A stretch of DNA of 64,000 nt from Bostrychus sinensis (Eukaryota > Chordata > Actinopteri > Gobiiformes > Eleotridae): assembly GCA_020698575.1 (NCBI GenBank), contig CM036246.1, positions 186,001 to 250,000 of the forward strand, given 5' to 3'. The notes beneath the pieces were generated by a model. It saw only the letters and a program-made list of their open reading frames with translations. It was not told where the DNA came from and searched no databases. The position numbers and the translations under genes were made by a program. How positions within the stretch are numbered: position 1 is the first letter of the stretch; each line of letters opens with the position of its first letter. Shown piece by piece: positions 46,781-58,264 of this stretch.

Positions 46781-46935
46781 TAACAGGAAGCTTTAAGCTT
46801 TGTTACTCATCAGACATAATGGCTAAATAAACGCCCCTGTCTACCTACATCACACACCCTGTATGGGGACAATAGATCAGGTACACATGTGTCGTTAGTC
46901 CTATTCGATGAATGAACTGCCAAGCCAATGGCAGC

Positions 46936-47008
46936 GAAGAACAGAAGAACAGAAGAACAGAAGAACAGAAGAACAGAAGCACAGAAGCACAGAAGCACAG
47001 AAGCACAG
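46936..47008. repeat. 9-bp tandem repeat with a variant switch
   Basis: About eight units: four to five AGAAGAACA followed by four AGAAGCACA. The point variant spreads as a block, so a unit mutated and then expanded. Confidence 0.9.
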
Positions 47009-48273
47009 CTACTGATGAAGACCACCCATGACATTTATATACTTAGTACGCATTGTATTAGCAGCTAATGCACAGGAGAGGACATTCATATCAGATTCTG
47101 TGTATCTGGCCATGAACTTGTGACTTATGTGATCTATAAATAAATGCCCACGGGCGCACCAGAGTTTTCTCTCATCTGTTTTGTTATTGATGTTGCCGTT
47201 GAGAACACAGATGAGAAGAACACAGCAGAAGAATTCCTCAATAGAACTCTACTTACACAAAAAACAGCAACATTTAACACACATTTATCACAGGTCTACA
47301 GACAGTCTTATCATCACACTGCTATCACAACTTGACACACTTTCAGTGTGAGAGACATTTTAGCTCTCACTTCCTTACGCAGTATACCATACACTTTGAA
47401 TGCTGCCTTTCAGTCAGTGGTGGCTGCTTGTCTTTCAAACAAAGGCAGCACAGTTTTGGTCTCCATTATAAACATTATGTGATTATGATTGTGTTGGGCT
47501 GGGCTATTTTCCTTACAATAGCGGTATATGATACTGAATGAACAAACTAACTTTGGAACTAAACTAAACTAAACTAAACTAAAGAGACTAAAACAGGATC
47601 AAATGCAATAACACTACGATTCTGCTGTTTACTTAGTGTAATTTATCGCTTTGCTTTAAAATAATATACTCACTACAAAACATCTATCTAGTGGTTCTCT
47701 TACATAGAAAAAGCTCAGATGCCGATGTATGTTTCTGTCAGTCAAAAGCTTCAACTATTTCCTCTAATCATCATCCAGCAGCCAGTGTCATGGTCTGCCC
47801 ACTGCTCCATTGACTCCTATTGAATCTCTCTCCTCGGAAAAGACAATTTTGTCACATTCATCCAACCACTGTCTTACTTTCTTTCAGTGAAAAAAAAAAG
47901 TTTGATGCTGTCCCATAGGCACTGAAGCTCACCTCTGAGAACTGGTCTTAAATAGCTGATTAATAAATGACATAGGCAGGAAATTATGCATTCTAACACA
48001 CTTTTATTGTAATTTAAATTCTATTTTTATGGAATAAACAAATTGTTAAACAAAGCATATTTGACAATTTTATGAAATTTTACTGTGAAATGGCCACTGA
48101 TTTCAATACTTCTGTATACTACTGCAATAAATAAATATTTATTGGGGGAAAAAAGAGAGTTGCCTTTTTTTTTCTTTTTTACAATTTGAGCCACTGTTTC
48201 TTGCCTCTGCTCTCTAGGTAGACTATAGGAGCATGTTCAGACAATAATAAAAACCCTGTGTTTGAAGACCTAC
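47009..48273. other. intron between the two Ig1 exons
   Basis: Contains a five-unit AACTA tract at about 47558-47582. No gene, TIR or RNA seen in the rest. Confidence 0.5.
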
Positions 48274-48419
48274 CTCAAAGCGCTGAGAGCTGACTTTCTT
48301 CCCCTTCTTCATCCAGGTGATGCGTGGCTTGGGCTCGCCTGCTGCCTGGCATATAAATGATGCCGCTCCTCCAGAGATCCCCGTTTGGTCCCGGGGAGCC
48401 TGGATGAAGCTGGGCATAC
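48274..48419 (-). CDS. ptprf: ptprf exon: first half of Ig1 with proteoglycan-binding lysine loop
   Basis: Encodes residues 30-77 of the predicted protein. The acceptor is CTGCAG|GT (phase 1) and the donor GAG|GTAGGT (phase 0). It holds the first Ig1 cysteine (FIC, residue 52) and the ITWMKKGKKVSSQRFE stretch. In LAR-RPTPs these lysines (here K66, K67, K69, K70) form the heparan/chondroitin sulfate site of Ig1; that role is established knowledge, and the residues are all visible here. The exon is 146 nt with a clean open frame, and it joins both neighbours in phase. Identity to the PTPRF/PTPRS/PTPRD family is very clear; paralogue choice rests on other exons. Confidence 0.95.
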
Positions 48420-49698
48420 CTGCAGGCACACAGACAGGTCACAGTCCGCCAAGGACAACTACTGCACAGCCAAGCACAGTTGATCCTTATCACCTTTCAG
48501 CTGTCAGTCTTTGGTTGGACTCAAGATAATGAAGTGGACACAGAGAATTATTATCAATATGACCAAACACATAATAAATAACTAATAATAAATACATTTG
48601 CAACATACTTTTCATGACTATAAATATTACCTTAATAACATCAACCTCAACAGCCCTTACAGTGAATACAATATTTCATCTTTTTCTTACATTCAATTAT
48701 AAAATAGGTTGTGTGGTGTAGTTATGTTCATGTGTCGCACAGAGCAGTGTCACCATTACACAGAAATGTTAAAAACATACTCCTACCTTATATACATTTT
48801 AAACCTACAGAAGATCTCCATGGTTCACCCTCCTTTTCATGGCAGCCTCCATCCTTTACCTATTGTCATTTTATTTGCAAGATGTTTTTCTTGTTTTTAC
48901 TTTCCTTGGTTCTGCACAACAGTATGGGGTCACAGGTCCAAAACACTGGGGGCCTAATTATAAATGTGGGATAAACATGATCGCAAATACATCTTTTGAC
49001 AGACCCACATATATTTAAATCTGATGCATTAAGAAGTGTTAGGACTGAATCCCGCAGTTGCCCACAACGTTGAACTGAAGAACTAGGTTGCTTCAGTTAT
49101 ATTGCTCATGAAACTACTCTTTTCTTGCCGGTACTAATTAATAATATTACTTGTATTGTTTTTGAATGATATATCTGTGGCACTGTGTGATTAAAGTTTG
49201 GCACTGTGTGATTAAAACAGGCAATAAAATAGTTGCCCCCATTTAATTTCATACTAAGGTCTGAAAACAATGAGTAAAACTACTGTGATGTCTATCTAAA
49301 CTGTCAAAATGTATGGGTTTTGGGTTAATACTGAGTTGCACCAGCAGGGTGCACTTGATATTTTATGTATCTATAGCTGATGCCAGCAGAAGAGGCCTAG
49401 TCAGTACGTATCTTTTGCAGGTAAACAAATTGAAATCAACACACAAATGATATACAACAGTAGTAATGTTTCTAGTGCTTTGGAGTGTAACATATAACAA
49501 GCTAAAGCATATTTTGACCAGTTTGTGAGTTGGTAAGAGTCAGTCACCACGCTTTGCTACTAAGATGGCGAACGTAGGTCAGTAGCGACTGCGGTAGTGA
49601 GTCTGGTGTGTGCTAAAATTAAGTAAGCTAAGTGCTAAGAGATGAATAAGAGTTATGCACAAGCATGAGTTTATGGAGAAGGCATGTTAACTGAAGTA
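48420..49698. other. intron, nothing recognised
   Basis: Part of the first coding intron of ptprf. Two overlapping 80-codon frames at 48.7-48.97 kb have no domain I recognise. No repeat ends were seen until the Tc1 target TA at 49697. Confidence 0.45.
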
Positions 49699-51304
49699 CA
49701 GTGGGGCAAAAAAGTATTTAGTCAGCCACCAATTGTGCAAGCTCTCCCACTTAAAAAGATGAGAGAGGCCTGTAATTTTCATCATAGGTATACCTCAACT
49801 ATGAGAGACAAAATGAGAAAAAAAAATCCAGAAAATCACATTGTCTGATTTTTAAAGAATTTATTTGCAAATTATGGTGGAAAATAAGTATTTGGTCAAT
49901 AACAAAAGTTCATCTCAATACTTTGTTATATACCCTTTGTTGGCAATGACAGAGGTCAAACATTTTCTGTAAGTCTTCACAAGGTTTTCACAAACTGTTG
50001 CTGGTATTTTGGCCCATTCCTCCATGCAGATCTCCTCTAGAGCAGTGATGTTTTGGGACTGTCGCTGGGCAACACGGACTTTCAATTCCCTCCAAAGATT
50101 TTCTATGAGGTTGAGATCTGGAGACTGGCTAGGCCACTCCAGGACCTTGAAATGCTTCTTACGAAGCCACTCCTTCGTTACCCGGGCAGTGTGTTTGGGA
50201 TCATTGTCATGCTGAAAGACCCAGCCACGTTTCATCTTCAATGCCCTTGCTGATGGAAGGAGGTTTTCACTCAAAATCTGACGATACATGGCCCCATTCA
50301 TTCTTTCCTTTACACGGATCAGTCGTCCTGGTCCCTTTGCTGAAAAACAGCCCCAAAGCATGATGTTCCCACCCCCATGCTTTACAGTAGGTATGGTGTT
50401 CTTTGGATGCAACTCAGCATTGTTTCTCCTCCAAACACGACGAGTAGAGTTTTTACCAAAAAGTTCTATTTTGGTTTCATCTGACCATATGACATTCTCC
50501 CAATCCTCTTCTGGCTCATCCAAATGCCCTCTAGCAAACTTCAGACGGGCCTGCACATGTACTGGCTTTAGCAGGGGGACACGTCTGGCACTGCAGGATT
50601 TGAGTCCTTGGCCGCGTAGTGTGTTACTGATGGTAGCCTTTGTTACTTTGGTCCCAGCTCTCTGCAGGTCATTCACTAGGTCCCCCCGTGTGGTTCTGGG
50701 ATTTTTGCTCACCGTTCTTGTGATCATTTTGACCCCACGGGGTGAGATCTTGCGGGGAGCCCCAGATCGAGGGAGATTATCAGTGGTCTTGTATGTCTTC
50801 CATTTCCTAATAATTGCTCCCACAGTTGATTTCTTCACACCAAGCTGCTTACCTATTGCAGATTGAGTCTTCCCAGCCTGGTGCAGGTCTACAATTTTGT
50901 TTCTGGTGTCCTTTGACAGCTCTTTGGTCTTGGCCATAGTGGAGTTTGGAGTGGGACTGTTTGAGGTTGTGGACAGGTGTCTTTTATATAGATAACAAGT
51001 TCAAACAGGTGCCATTAATACAGGTAACGAGTGGAGGACAGAGGAGCCTCTTACAGAAGAAGTTACAGGTCTGTGCGAGCCAGAAATCTTGCTTTTTTGC
51101 AGGTGACCAAATACTTATTTTCCACCATAATTTGCAAATAAATTCTTTAAAAATCAGACAGTGTGATTTTCTGGATTTTTTTTTTCTCATTTTGTCTCTC
51201 ATAGTTGAGGTATACCTATGATGACAATTACAGGCCTCTCTCATCTTTTTAAGTGGGAGAACTTGCACAATTGGTGGCTGACTAAATACTTTTTTGCCCC
51301 ACTG
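49699..51304 (-). mobile_element. complete Tc1-like transposon with 200-bp inverted repeats
   Basis: The ends CAGTGGGGCAAAAAAGTATT (49699) and its inverse (to 51304) are flanked by TA on both sides. The inverted repeats extend about 200 bp (49699-49898; 51104-51304) and I count about three differences between them. Length is 1606 bp, normal for an autonomous Tc1. An intact transposase is inside. It sits in the first coding intron, same strand as ptprf. Confidence 0.96.
49915..50937 (-). CDS. Tc1/mariner transposase, intact 340 aa
   Basis: Cuts and pastes the element by DDE chemistry at TA targets. The frame is uninterrupted from MAKTKELSKDTRNKIVDL to GYITKY. N-terminal paired-like DNA binding: helix-turn-helix GKTQSAIGKQLGVKKSTVGA (about 22-41), a GRPR-like hinge GAPRK (59-63) and a second HTH. 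Catalytic residues fall at D153 (WSDETK), D244 (QHDNDPKH) and E279 (LNLIENLW), a DD34E triad with the spacing of Sleeping Beauty. The GGGNIMLWGCF glycine-rich box is present. Oddity: LNLIEN replaces the usual LNPIEN just before the Glu. 340 aa is the normal length. The upstream start is the only sensible Met; no promoter is assigned. Confidence 0.95.
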   Translation of the reverse strand: MAKTKELSKDTRNKIVDLHQAGKTQSAIGKQLGVKKSTVGAIIRKWKTYKTTDNLPRSGAPRKISPRGVKMITRTVSKNPRTTRGDLVNDLQRAGTKVTKATISNTLRGQGLKSCSARRVPLLKPVHVQARLKFARGHLDEPEEDWENVIWSDETKIELFGKNSTRRVWRRNNAELHPKNTIPTVKHGGGNIMLWGCFSAKGPGRLIRVKERMNGAMYRQILSENLLPSARALKMKRGWVFQHDNDPKHTARVTKEWLRKKHFKVLEWPSQSPDLNLIENLWRELKVRVAQRQSQNITALEEICMEEWAKIPATVCENLVKTYRKCLTSVIANKGYITKY

Positions 51305-51959
51305 TATAAGTGTCCAGAGCTAAGCTACAGTGTATGTTTGTGGACATAAACCAATGCTACTTCAGCTACTATGCTAAGATGAGAGTCTGTATTCCTCACA
51401 CATTGTATTCAGGTTAAAGCTTCAGTAATCTACTTTGCGTGTCCAGAGAATATTTAGCAGATGAAATGTAAAATGCTTTATGGTCAGTTCATTAGCAGAA
51501 AAGCAATACAAATATTGTAAAATACACTGAATTGAAATAGATTTTGTTGAATAAATACAATTCATACGAGTAATTCATAAGAGGTAAAGACAATGATTAA
51601 AAACTGATTTAAAACAATAGTTAAAAGCAATATAGCACTGTTACTGGAGTTCATATGTTGACTAAAGAAGTACAGTGCATGATGTGATTTGTCAGTTTAT
51701 AATTTCCATTATATGTCTGTGAAGACTCCCACTCATCCAGCTAATTGAATCACAACACAAGGTTTAAAAAGAAGTTGTCTGGAGCTGGTTTTAAAGTTGA
51801 TCCCAGAGGCTTTCTCAATTCTAAATTGGAAGTCATAAAAGAGTTGGTTTATATGCTCCCAGGAAGGAGGATTTTTAGAACTGAAACTAAATTCTATTGG
51901 TTCAGAAAACTGAATAGACTTGAAAGAAGTTCAGTGGTTTCGGGTCATTAGGAGTCCTT
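51305..51959. other. intron between Tc1 and Penelope-like fragment
   Basis: AT-rich. A 68-codon plus-strand frame at 51745-51951 has no recognised domain; it may be a degraded edge of the neighbouring element. Confidence 0.4.
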
Positions 51960-53230
51960 TGTCCTCAGCTGGAGTCAGCCTGGTCCCCAGCCTGGTCAGC
52001 TCCTTCAGATGTTAATGACCTGAGTGACGCTGGTTTGTTTTGCTTGGGTTTCAGGAGACTGTTGTGAACAGATGGAAGGTTGTATCTGAGACCACCATTC
52101 CTGTTTAAAGAAGGTTTATCTTTTTTGACAAAGATTACTTCTTTCACCCCTCGCTCAAACCATCCTTTCTCTCTGGCTAAGATTTGGACCTCACTGTTCT
52201 CAAAGGAGTGGTTTGTGTCCTTCAGGTGGAGGTGTACTCCTGATTGTGGTCCACTGGAGTTGACCCTGCGGTGTTGATATAACCGCATGTGCAGAGGTTG
52301 TTTGGTTTCTCCAATGTACTGTTTATTTCAGTTCTCACTGCATTGGCTGGAGTACACAACATTGCTCTATTTGTAACTGGGACTTTTGTTCTTGGGATGA
52401 ACCAGTTTTTTTTCTGTCCTTCCCTCAGAGCCTGTGGGCACCTCTTGGTCTCTGTGCTGCAGTGTCCTGGTCACACAGAGTTTATGTTGTAGGGGGTGGC
52501 TGAATCAAATAACAGGTGCTGGTCTGTGTGAGTGGGCTTCCTGTACACTTCCACATGGAGCCGCCTGTCTTCTCTGATGGTAACCGCACAGTCTAAGAAG
52601 GCTAGGCTATTCTCCTTGACATCCTCACAGGTGAACTTGATGTTCTGGTCCACCACATAAATATGCCCTGTGAATGCCTCCACTTCCTGGATTTTGATCT
52701 TCACCCAGGTGTCGTCCACATATCTGAACCAGTGGCTGGGGGTAGTACCTCGGAATGAGTCAAGAGCTGTCTCTGCCGTAGAAGTGTCCTCTGAACTGGA
52801 ATTATGTGGTGCTGAGACACACCACCAGTAGTTGGCAGATGTGGTCCGGTGTCAGGTTTGTCCTCTCCTGCAGCATTGAATCTTGAAGCAGTCTCTTCCT
52901 CACCGAGGTTACTGCCTCTGTGGTGGGGATGCAGATGAACAGTAGTGTCACGTCAGACACAATAGTCTTGTCAGAATCAAAAGTCTTGTAAATTCCTGAC
53001 ATGATGCTCTGTGTTGTCAAGAAGAGGGGCCAGGATTAAAGCCAGGTGTTTTGCTAAGTTGTAAGTGATAGTCTGTGCTGCTGACAATAGGTCTGAGTGG
53101 TAGTTCTTCCTTGTGGATTTTGGGGAAGCCATAGATGCAGGGAATGGCCCCCCAGCTATAGTCTGTAATACAGTTGTTTGTCAATGACTTGATCTTTCTC
53201 CAGCCTCTGTAAATAACTTGACTTCTTTTT
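51960..53230 (-). pseudogene. Penelope-like retroelement, reverse transcriptase and GIY-YIG endonuclease, broken
   Basis: Minus strand from 53230 leftward: LQRLEKDQVIDKQLYYRL, YNLAKHLA, then SDVTLLFICIPTTEAVTSVR (RT palm), NLTPDHICQLLVVCLSTT, then VDDTWVKIKIQEVEAF (catalytic region) with FLDCAVTIREDRRLHVEVYR KPTHTDQ. The C-terminal part, after frame changes near 52470-52290, is a GIY-YIG-type endonuclease: ...MRLYQHRR, HLKDTNHSFENSEVQIL, KGWFERGVKEVIFVKKDKPS LNRNGGLR. Penelope-like elements use this pair for target-primed integration. Several frameshifts make the copy inactive, and the N terminus is lost. Confidence 0.85.
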
Positions 53231-54369
53231 AAACTTTTTGTTGTGATATTCTATTATATTTAAATGAATATAAATCAACACCAGTGCTTTTGTGCAGTGG
53301 TTACTTTTGTATGTTATCCCTTGTAATGATGCCTTTAGACAGATTTGAAATAGGGATGGGTCGTTTGGGCCAACTCTGGTAGATGAGAGCCGTATCTTCA
53401 GCTGCTCCTGCTCAGCACTGCTAAAAATCTGCACACGCAGAGCAGATTTTTATTTTGCACATCATGCAGCCAATCACTGTGAGGAGAGACTTGGATAACA
53501 TCATTATATGAAAAAAGTAAGATGGGTTCTGAAGATAGTGGCCGTTTCTCAATACCAAAGAATGCAAGTATGTACTTGTGTTCTTGTTAAGTAGATAATT
53601 GCCGAGTACGCTGGAAGTACGGACTTGGGGAGAACGGGAGCATGCAGAACCTTATTTTGTGAATTGGAACAGCAGCATGCTTGATGATGTCACCGCACAG
53701 CTCACCTTTACCCTGCATCTCTCCTGTAATTCTAAAATTATATACTGCATTATAATCATTATTAAACAGTATAAAGCTTTAAACTACTGTGTATCTTAAA
53801 TATTTAAATAATACATATTACTATTATATTATAATATTATAATACATACATAATACATTTAAATTATATAAAATAAATTTATTGCCATATTTTGAACTGA
53901 TTGTGAATTCTAACTATAGCAGCAATTGTAGCAATAAAAATAACATTAATGGGAGATGGAACTATGAGAATCCCCTATAAAAGTTCAGTTTAGAGTATGT
54001 TGTGGTCCGTGAGCTGTTGCTCTCACTGCTGCTCAACTTTACTACAGGGCTGAGGTGAAAACAAGTCAAAAGAGCTCTGATGAGGCAGAGGAGGACCGGA
54101 AAATGCTCAGAGCTTTTTCAATAGCTTTTTTTTCATAGCTTCATTGTGGATTAGTTTTCTTTCAACATAATATGATAATTAAAATATATAGCATAGTATA
54201 GTTACTAAACATCAAGGTGTTTTACTTTACAAAGCAACATAATGTAAAATATACTTTAGCAACAGCAGGATTCCACAGCACTGGGAAGTAAGTTCTGAGC
54301 AGTTGTATACTAATAAATTATTCATGTAACAGGTAAATTATATTCACAACTACATTATACTGGTTAAAA

Positions 54370-55548
54370 TGTTTTCAGCTTGTTCAAAACGCAGCAGCAA
54401 GATTATTAACAGGAACTAACAGGAGAGAACATATTACTCCTGTGCTAGCTTCACTTCACTGGCTTCCAGTTGAATTCAGATTTAGGTTTAAAATCCTTCT
54501 CCTGACATACAAGGCCGTAAATGGTACAGCCCCATCCTACATTAATGATGTTAAGCAGAGTACTTCGCTCACAAAATGCAGGGCTATTAGTGGTTCCCAG
54601 GGTTTCTAAAAGTACAGTTGAGGTACAGTGGAGGTAGAGCCTTTAGTTACCAAGCTCCTGTTTTATGGAATCAGCTTCCAGCTCATGTTAGAGAGGCAGT
54701 CACGGTCTCTGCATTTAAAGTTAGGCTTAAAACGTTCCTCTTCAAGAAAGCTTATGGTCAGGCCAGCTAGGAACAGGGTTAACTCCACAGCTGAAGCTAG
54801 GCTGCTCTAGGAGCTAGAAGCTGGGGGAAGTATGGTGCACTGAGCCTCTGTCCTCTGGTTTCATCTGCTGCTCCTCTTCTATCACTGTAATTAATATTAT
54901 CTAATATTCTATATCTTCAATCAGTTCATTGCTATTCACAAGTTGTCCCTCTCTCCCGCTCCCCTCTGGGGAAGTGGGGACTGTTTCAGATGCCTGGCTG
55001 CTGGCAGATGTCCCAGTGACAATTGGATCTTAGCTGACCCCATCTGTGCTCTTGTCCCGACCTGTGGGCCCTCAACCTCACTTCTATGGATTTCCCGGAT
55101 CTACCTCACCCCACTCACCTGTCTGGATGAGGCCCACCTGCTGTATCCTATGGACTTCCTCGACCTACCTCACCTCTACTCCCATCTGGATGAATCCTTA
55201 CAGAAATGATCTATGATCCTATAGATGAGCTAATGGACTAGCAGTCCTAGACACATTGCCTGTCCGTCCTGGGAGAGGATCTCTCCTTCAATATGGGCTC
55301 CATAGGGTTTCTTTTTTTTTCCCCCACAGCTGGGTTTTTTTTTTAGGAGTTTTTTCTTACTGAGAAGGAGAGTCTAAGGACAGGAGTGTCCTGGGTCTGT
55401 TTAGTTTAGTGTAGTTATTGCTTGTGTTGATTGTGTGTTAAGTCTGATTGTGTGTTTATGTTTGATTAACTGTTTGTGAAGCCCTTTGAGGCAACTTTTG
55501 TTGTGATACTGGGCTATACAAATAAAACTGAATTGAATTGAATTATAC
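54370..55548 (+). pseudogene. L2-like LINE, ORF2 C terminus and 3' UTR
   Basis: The plus strand encodes, with frame breaks, LVQNAAARLLTGT, ITPVLASLHWLPVE, FKILLLTYKAVNGTAPSYIN at 54375-54550, then LWNQLPAHVREAVTV and FKVRLKTFLFKKAYG (about 54650-54765). The long 3' UTR contains the characteristic GAAGCCCTTTGAGGCAAC and GATACTGGGCTATACAAATA and ends in GAATT repeats. The RT core is missing. Distinct from the L2-like fragment at 13366. Confidence 0.8.
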
Positions 55549-57130
55549 AAGAAATAATAAAGATAATATACCTTAATCAAACCGAGCATTCATTGTTGAT
55601 ATTAGCTAAGCCCCCATACAACTAGAAAATCCCTACAGAATCATGTTTTAATCAAAGAAAGAGTAACCACTCAGACATGTAACATATAAACAATGAAATT
55701 TATTCAGTCATATGAAAATAAATAATATGAAAGGCAATAGAATACAGGAGACATAAGCCTTTAGTAAGCTTTGTGCTGCTACACTACAGTGGGCCAATCT
55801 GGGCATTTTTCTTGTCTGAAAGTGACTTGCAGGGATGGAAAGAAGTAAAAGTACTTAGTTACTTTATTTAAGCACAATTTTCATGTATCTGTTCTTTACT
55901 TGAGTAAAATTTACATACATTTACTTAAATATAACAGATGCAACAAAGTAGTACTCCTTTAGAAACATCAGAATAATAAAGACAGAAAACCTTCAGCCAA
56001 ATACCTCGCATTTAAAACATTCATGAGTTGTTTAATCTGTGCAAAATACTTTTACTGTTTTACTTGCAAGTGCATTTAAAAGTAAGTACTTAAGTAGAAA
56101 ATTTAAAGTCATACTTTTACTTTTACTGGAGTAAATAATTGCTACTTTAACTGTATTTTACATAAGTAAAGAATTTGTGTACTTAGGGCAGAGTGCGAAA
56201 TGCAGACATTTACACTGACAACGTGAGATCTGTGTACGACACACCTGTCCTTCACTTCACACCAGGCCTTGTGTATCAGCCTGAAACCAATAAGTTACAC
56301 CTACAATGACACACAAAATTCATACCTAAATTACTGTATGCTATTACAATCATTTTTAAACAGTGTACATTTTTTGTGTTTGGTACACAGCAGCATGCTA
56401 CAACAGCACACAAAACCCAGGAGTGTTAGAGTATGTGCCTTTGGTGGTCTGAAGACACAATGGCTCTCAGGTTCACCCCTAAACTCATGGAACCAGCTGC
56501 ATGCCCACAACAGCTGCGTAGAGAGTTTAGGTGAAGAGCAGGAGGATGAAGTAGCAGCAGGACCAGAAGAAGACAGAGAGGTGCTGCAGCTGAAGACTGG
56601 GAGCTCGCCAGAGCTGTCTCTGAGCCAGACTGACCATCTCCAGAACTGTCTCTGAGTCAAACTGACCAACTTCAGGGCTGCCTGTATGTCTGAGAAAACA
56701 TCACTACAGTTAGCAACGTTTCAGTAATAAAAATAAAATATGTTGATAAAACTGGTAGAAAGTTTCACTTGCTTCAGAGACCATTGTTTTGTTTACAAAA
56801 ATCAAACCTCACTTGATATTTCACATGAACAATTTTATATCTAAATATTATACAGAACACATTTTGCCTCAATTTGCCTTGAAACTATAATATTTTGAGA
56901 GAAATAGTTAGTTAATATAACATTAATAGGTGTAATATTTTGGCATAAAACAAATACAGCCCTCTACAAATACAAAAAAAAATAAAATCTAAAATGTATT
57001 TTTTTACCACTAAAATGACCGCAAAAGCGGCACATTTCAAAATGACATTCTGCTGTTTTGAGCCGGGTACAGTTAGCTCTGAGTGCTGCTAGCTAGTGAG
57101 GGGCGCTGGGTCAGCTGGCTGGCCAACGTT
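55549..57130. other. interior of TIR element; one MITE-like segment
   Basis: At about 55830-56190 a segment rich in ACTTAAGTA and AGTACTT-type words (GTAAAAGTACTTAGTTACTT near the left, TAAGTACTTAAGTAG and TTTACATAAGTAAAG near the right) looks like a fish hAT-type MITE. A 128-codon frame at 56269 and a 112-codon antisense frame overlap and have no recognisable domain. Confidence 0.4.
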
Positions 57131-57509
57131 GGACCTAAATTCTCTATTAGGGATTATCTTTATGAACAGATTTATGATTAAAATGATAAAGTTCTCGCCT
57201 CAAATCGTCTTAAAAGGGAATTTCATGCCAAGACAGCAGTAATATTTCACCTTTAAACTTACCGCTGTGGACTTGCTCCTCCACCACCACTGCCACCACA
57301 AAGCCTTCTGGAATAGCAGGCAGTCTCAAGTAAGTCTGCTCTGATGCAGACTTGGTAAAGTGTGCGGGGTAAGAAAAACATATGGGTATTTGATCCGTTC
57401 TTGGTCTGTGCAAACTTTGAATTGGAACAGTACTCGGTCCACCACAGATGACGTGTCACGAGCCCACGAGAACACAAGTATGGACAAGAACGCATATTGA
57501 GAAACGGCT

Positions 57510-58264
57510 AGTGAGTATAATGGTACAGACCAGGTATACAGAGAATAGAGAGAGGCAGGTAACGGGTTAGACACAAGATACAAGCTTGTTGGGAAAAACT
57601 GAAGAAATTAGCAAAAAACAGAAAAAGCAGCATCTAGTGCATTTAATTATACTAGTGACAAAGATGAGGACAGGATTTTGTAACTGTATTGTGTGCAAAC
57701 TGCATAAAAATAAGACGTTTACAAAAACACAGATTAAAAAATGGTTTACCAAAACACAAACCATTCTTTGAAAAGAACCGGACTAAGTAGTTATAACACC
57801 ACTGTTCAAATCTTAGCCATGGATGAAGTATTCCTGTTTATACCAGACCTACTCAAACTACAATATTCTGCAACCAGATAAGACTGTATACATAAGACAG
57901 ACTTATAGCACTACAGCAGAGCAAAGCAGTCATTCAGTAGTGCCCCTAAAGTGATAATACTCTCACTACACACAAACTAATGCATATTTTTCAATATGTG
58001 ACAGTCTTGAATGATTCTGGATGTGCGACCTCTCTTTTTTTCTGGTCATTTGTGGTGTATTGTGTTGGTGTGGATTTAGTCACCTTGTGGTCAATCCTTT
58101 TCACAATGGAGAGAATGCACAATACCCACTGTAGCTTTATTTCCATCATTGTACAATCCTGTACTGTTAAGTTTGATCAAAATGTAGGGCTCCTTGTTGA
58201 ACATTAAACATGTTTTCATCTCTTTAGTGCTGATTGGGGTAATATTAAACAATCTTTTACTCAC
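57510..58264. other. intron next to coding exon 1, nothing recognised
   Basis: AT-rich. Ends at the exon 1 donor (transcript sense). No repeat or RNA feature supported. Confidence 0.5.

Larger units (their letters stand above)
53540..57509. mobile_element. TIR element with GCCGTTTCTCAAT ends, containing an L2-like LINE
   Basis: GGCCGTTTCTCAAT (53540) and the inverse ATTGAGAAACGGCT (to 57509) are flanked outside by AGT. Inside the ends, further similar pieces appear in inverse order (TACTTGTGTTCTTG against the reverse of CACAAGTATGGACAAG; GAATTGGAACAG near 53661 and 57419). About 4 kb long; 1.2 kb is the LINE at 54370. No transposase recognised. Three-base duplications fit Harbinger-like elements, but AGT is not the usual TWA. 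Confidence 0.5.

Noticed and set aside
50288..50866. 192-codon plus-strand frame
   Set aside because: Antisense shadow of the intact Tc1 transposase.
56269..56669. 128-codon plus-strand and 112-codon minus-strand frames
   Set aside because: Overlapping, low-complexity Glu/Ser runs without family match; they lie inside a mobile element.
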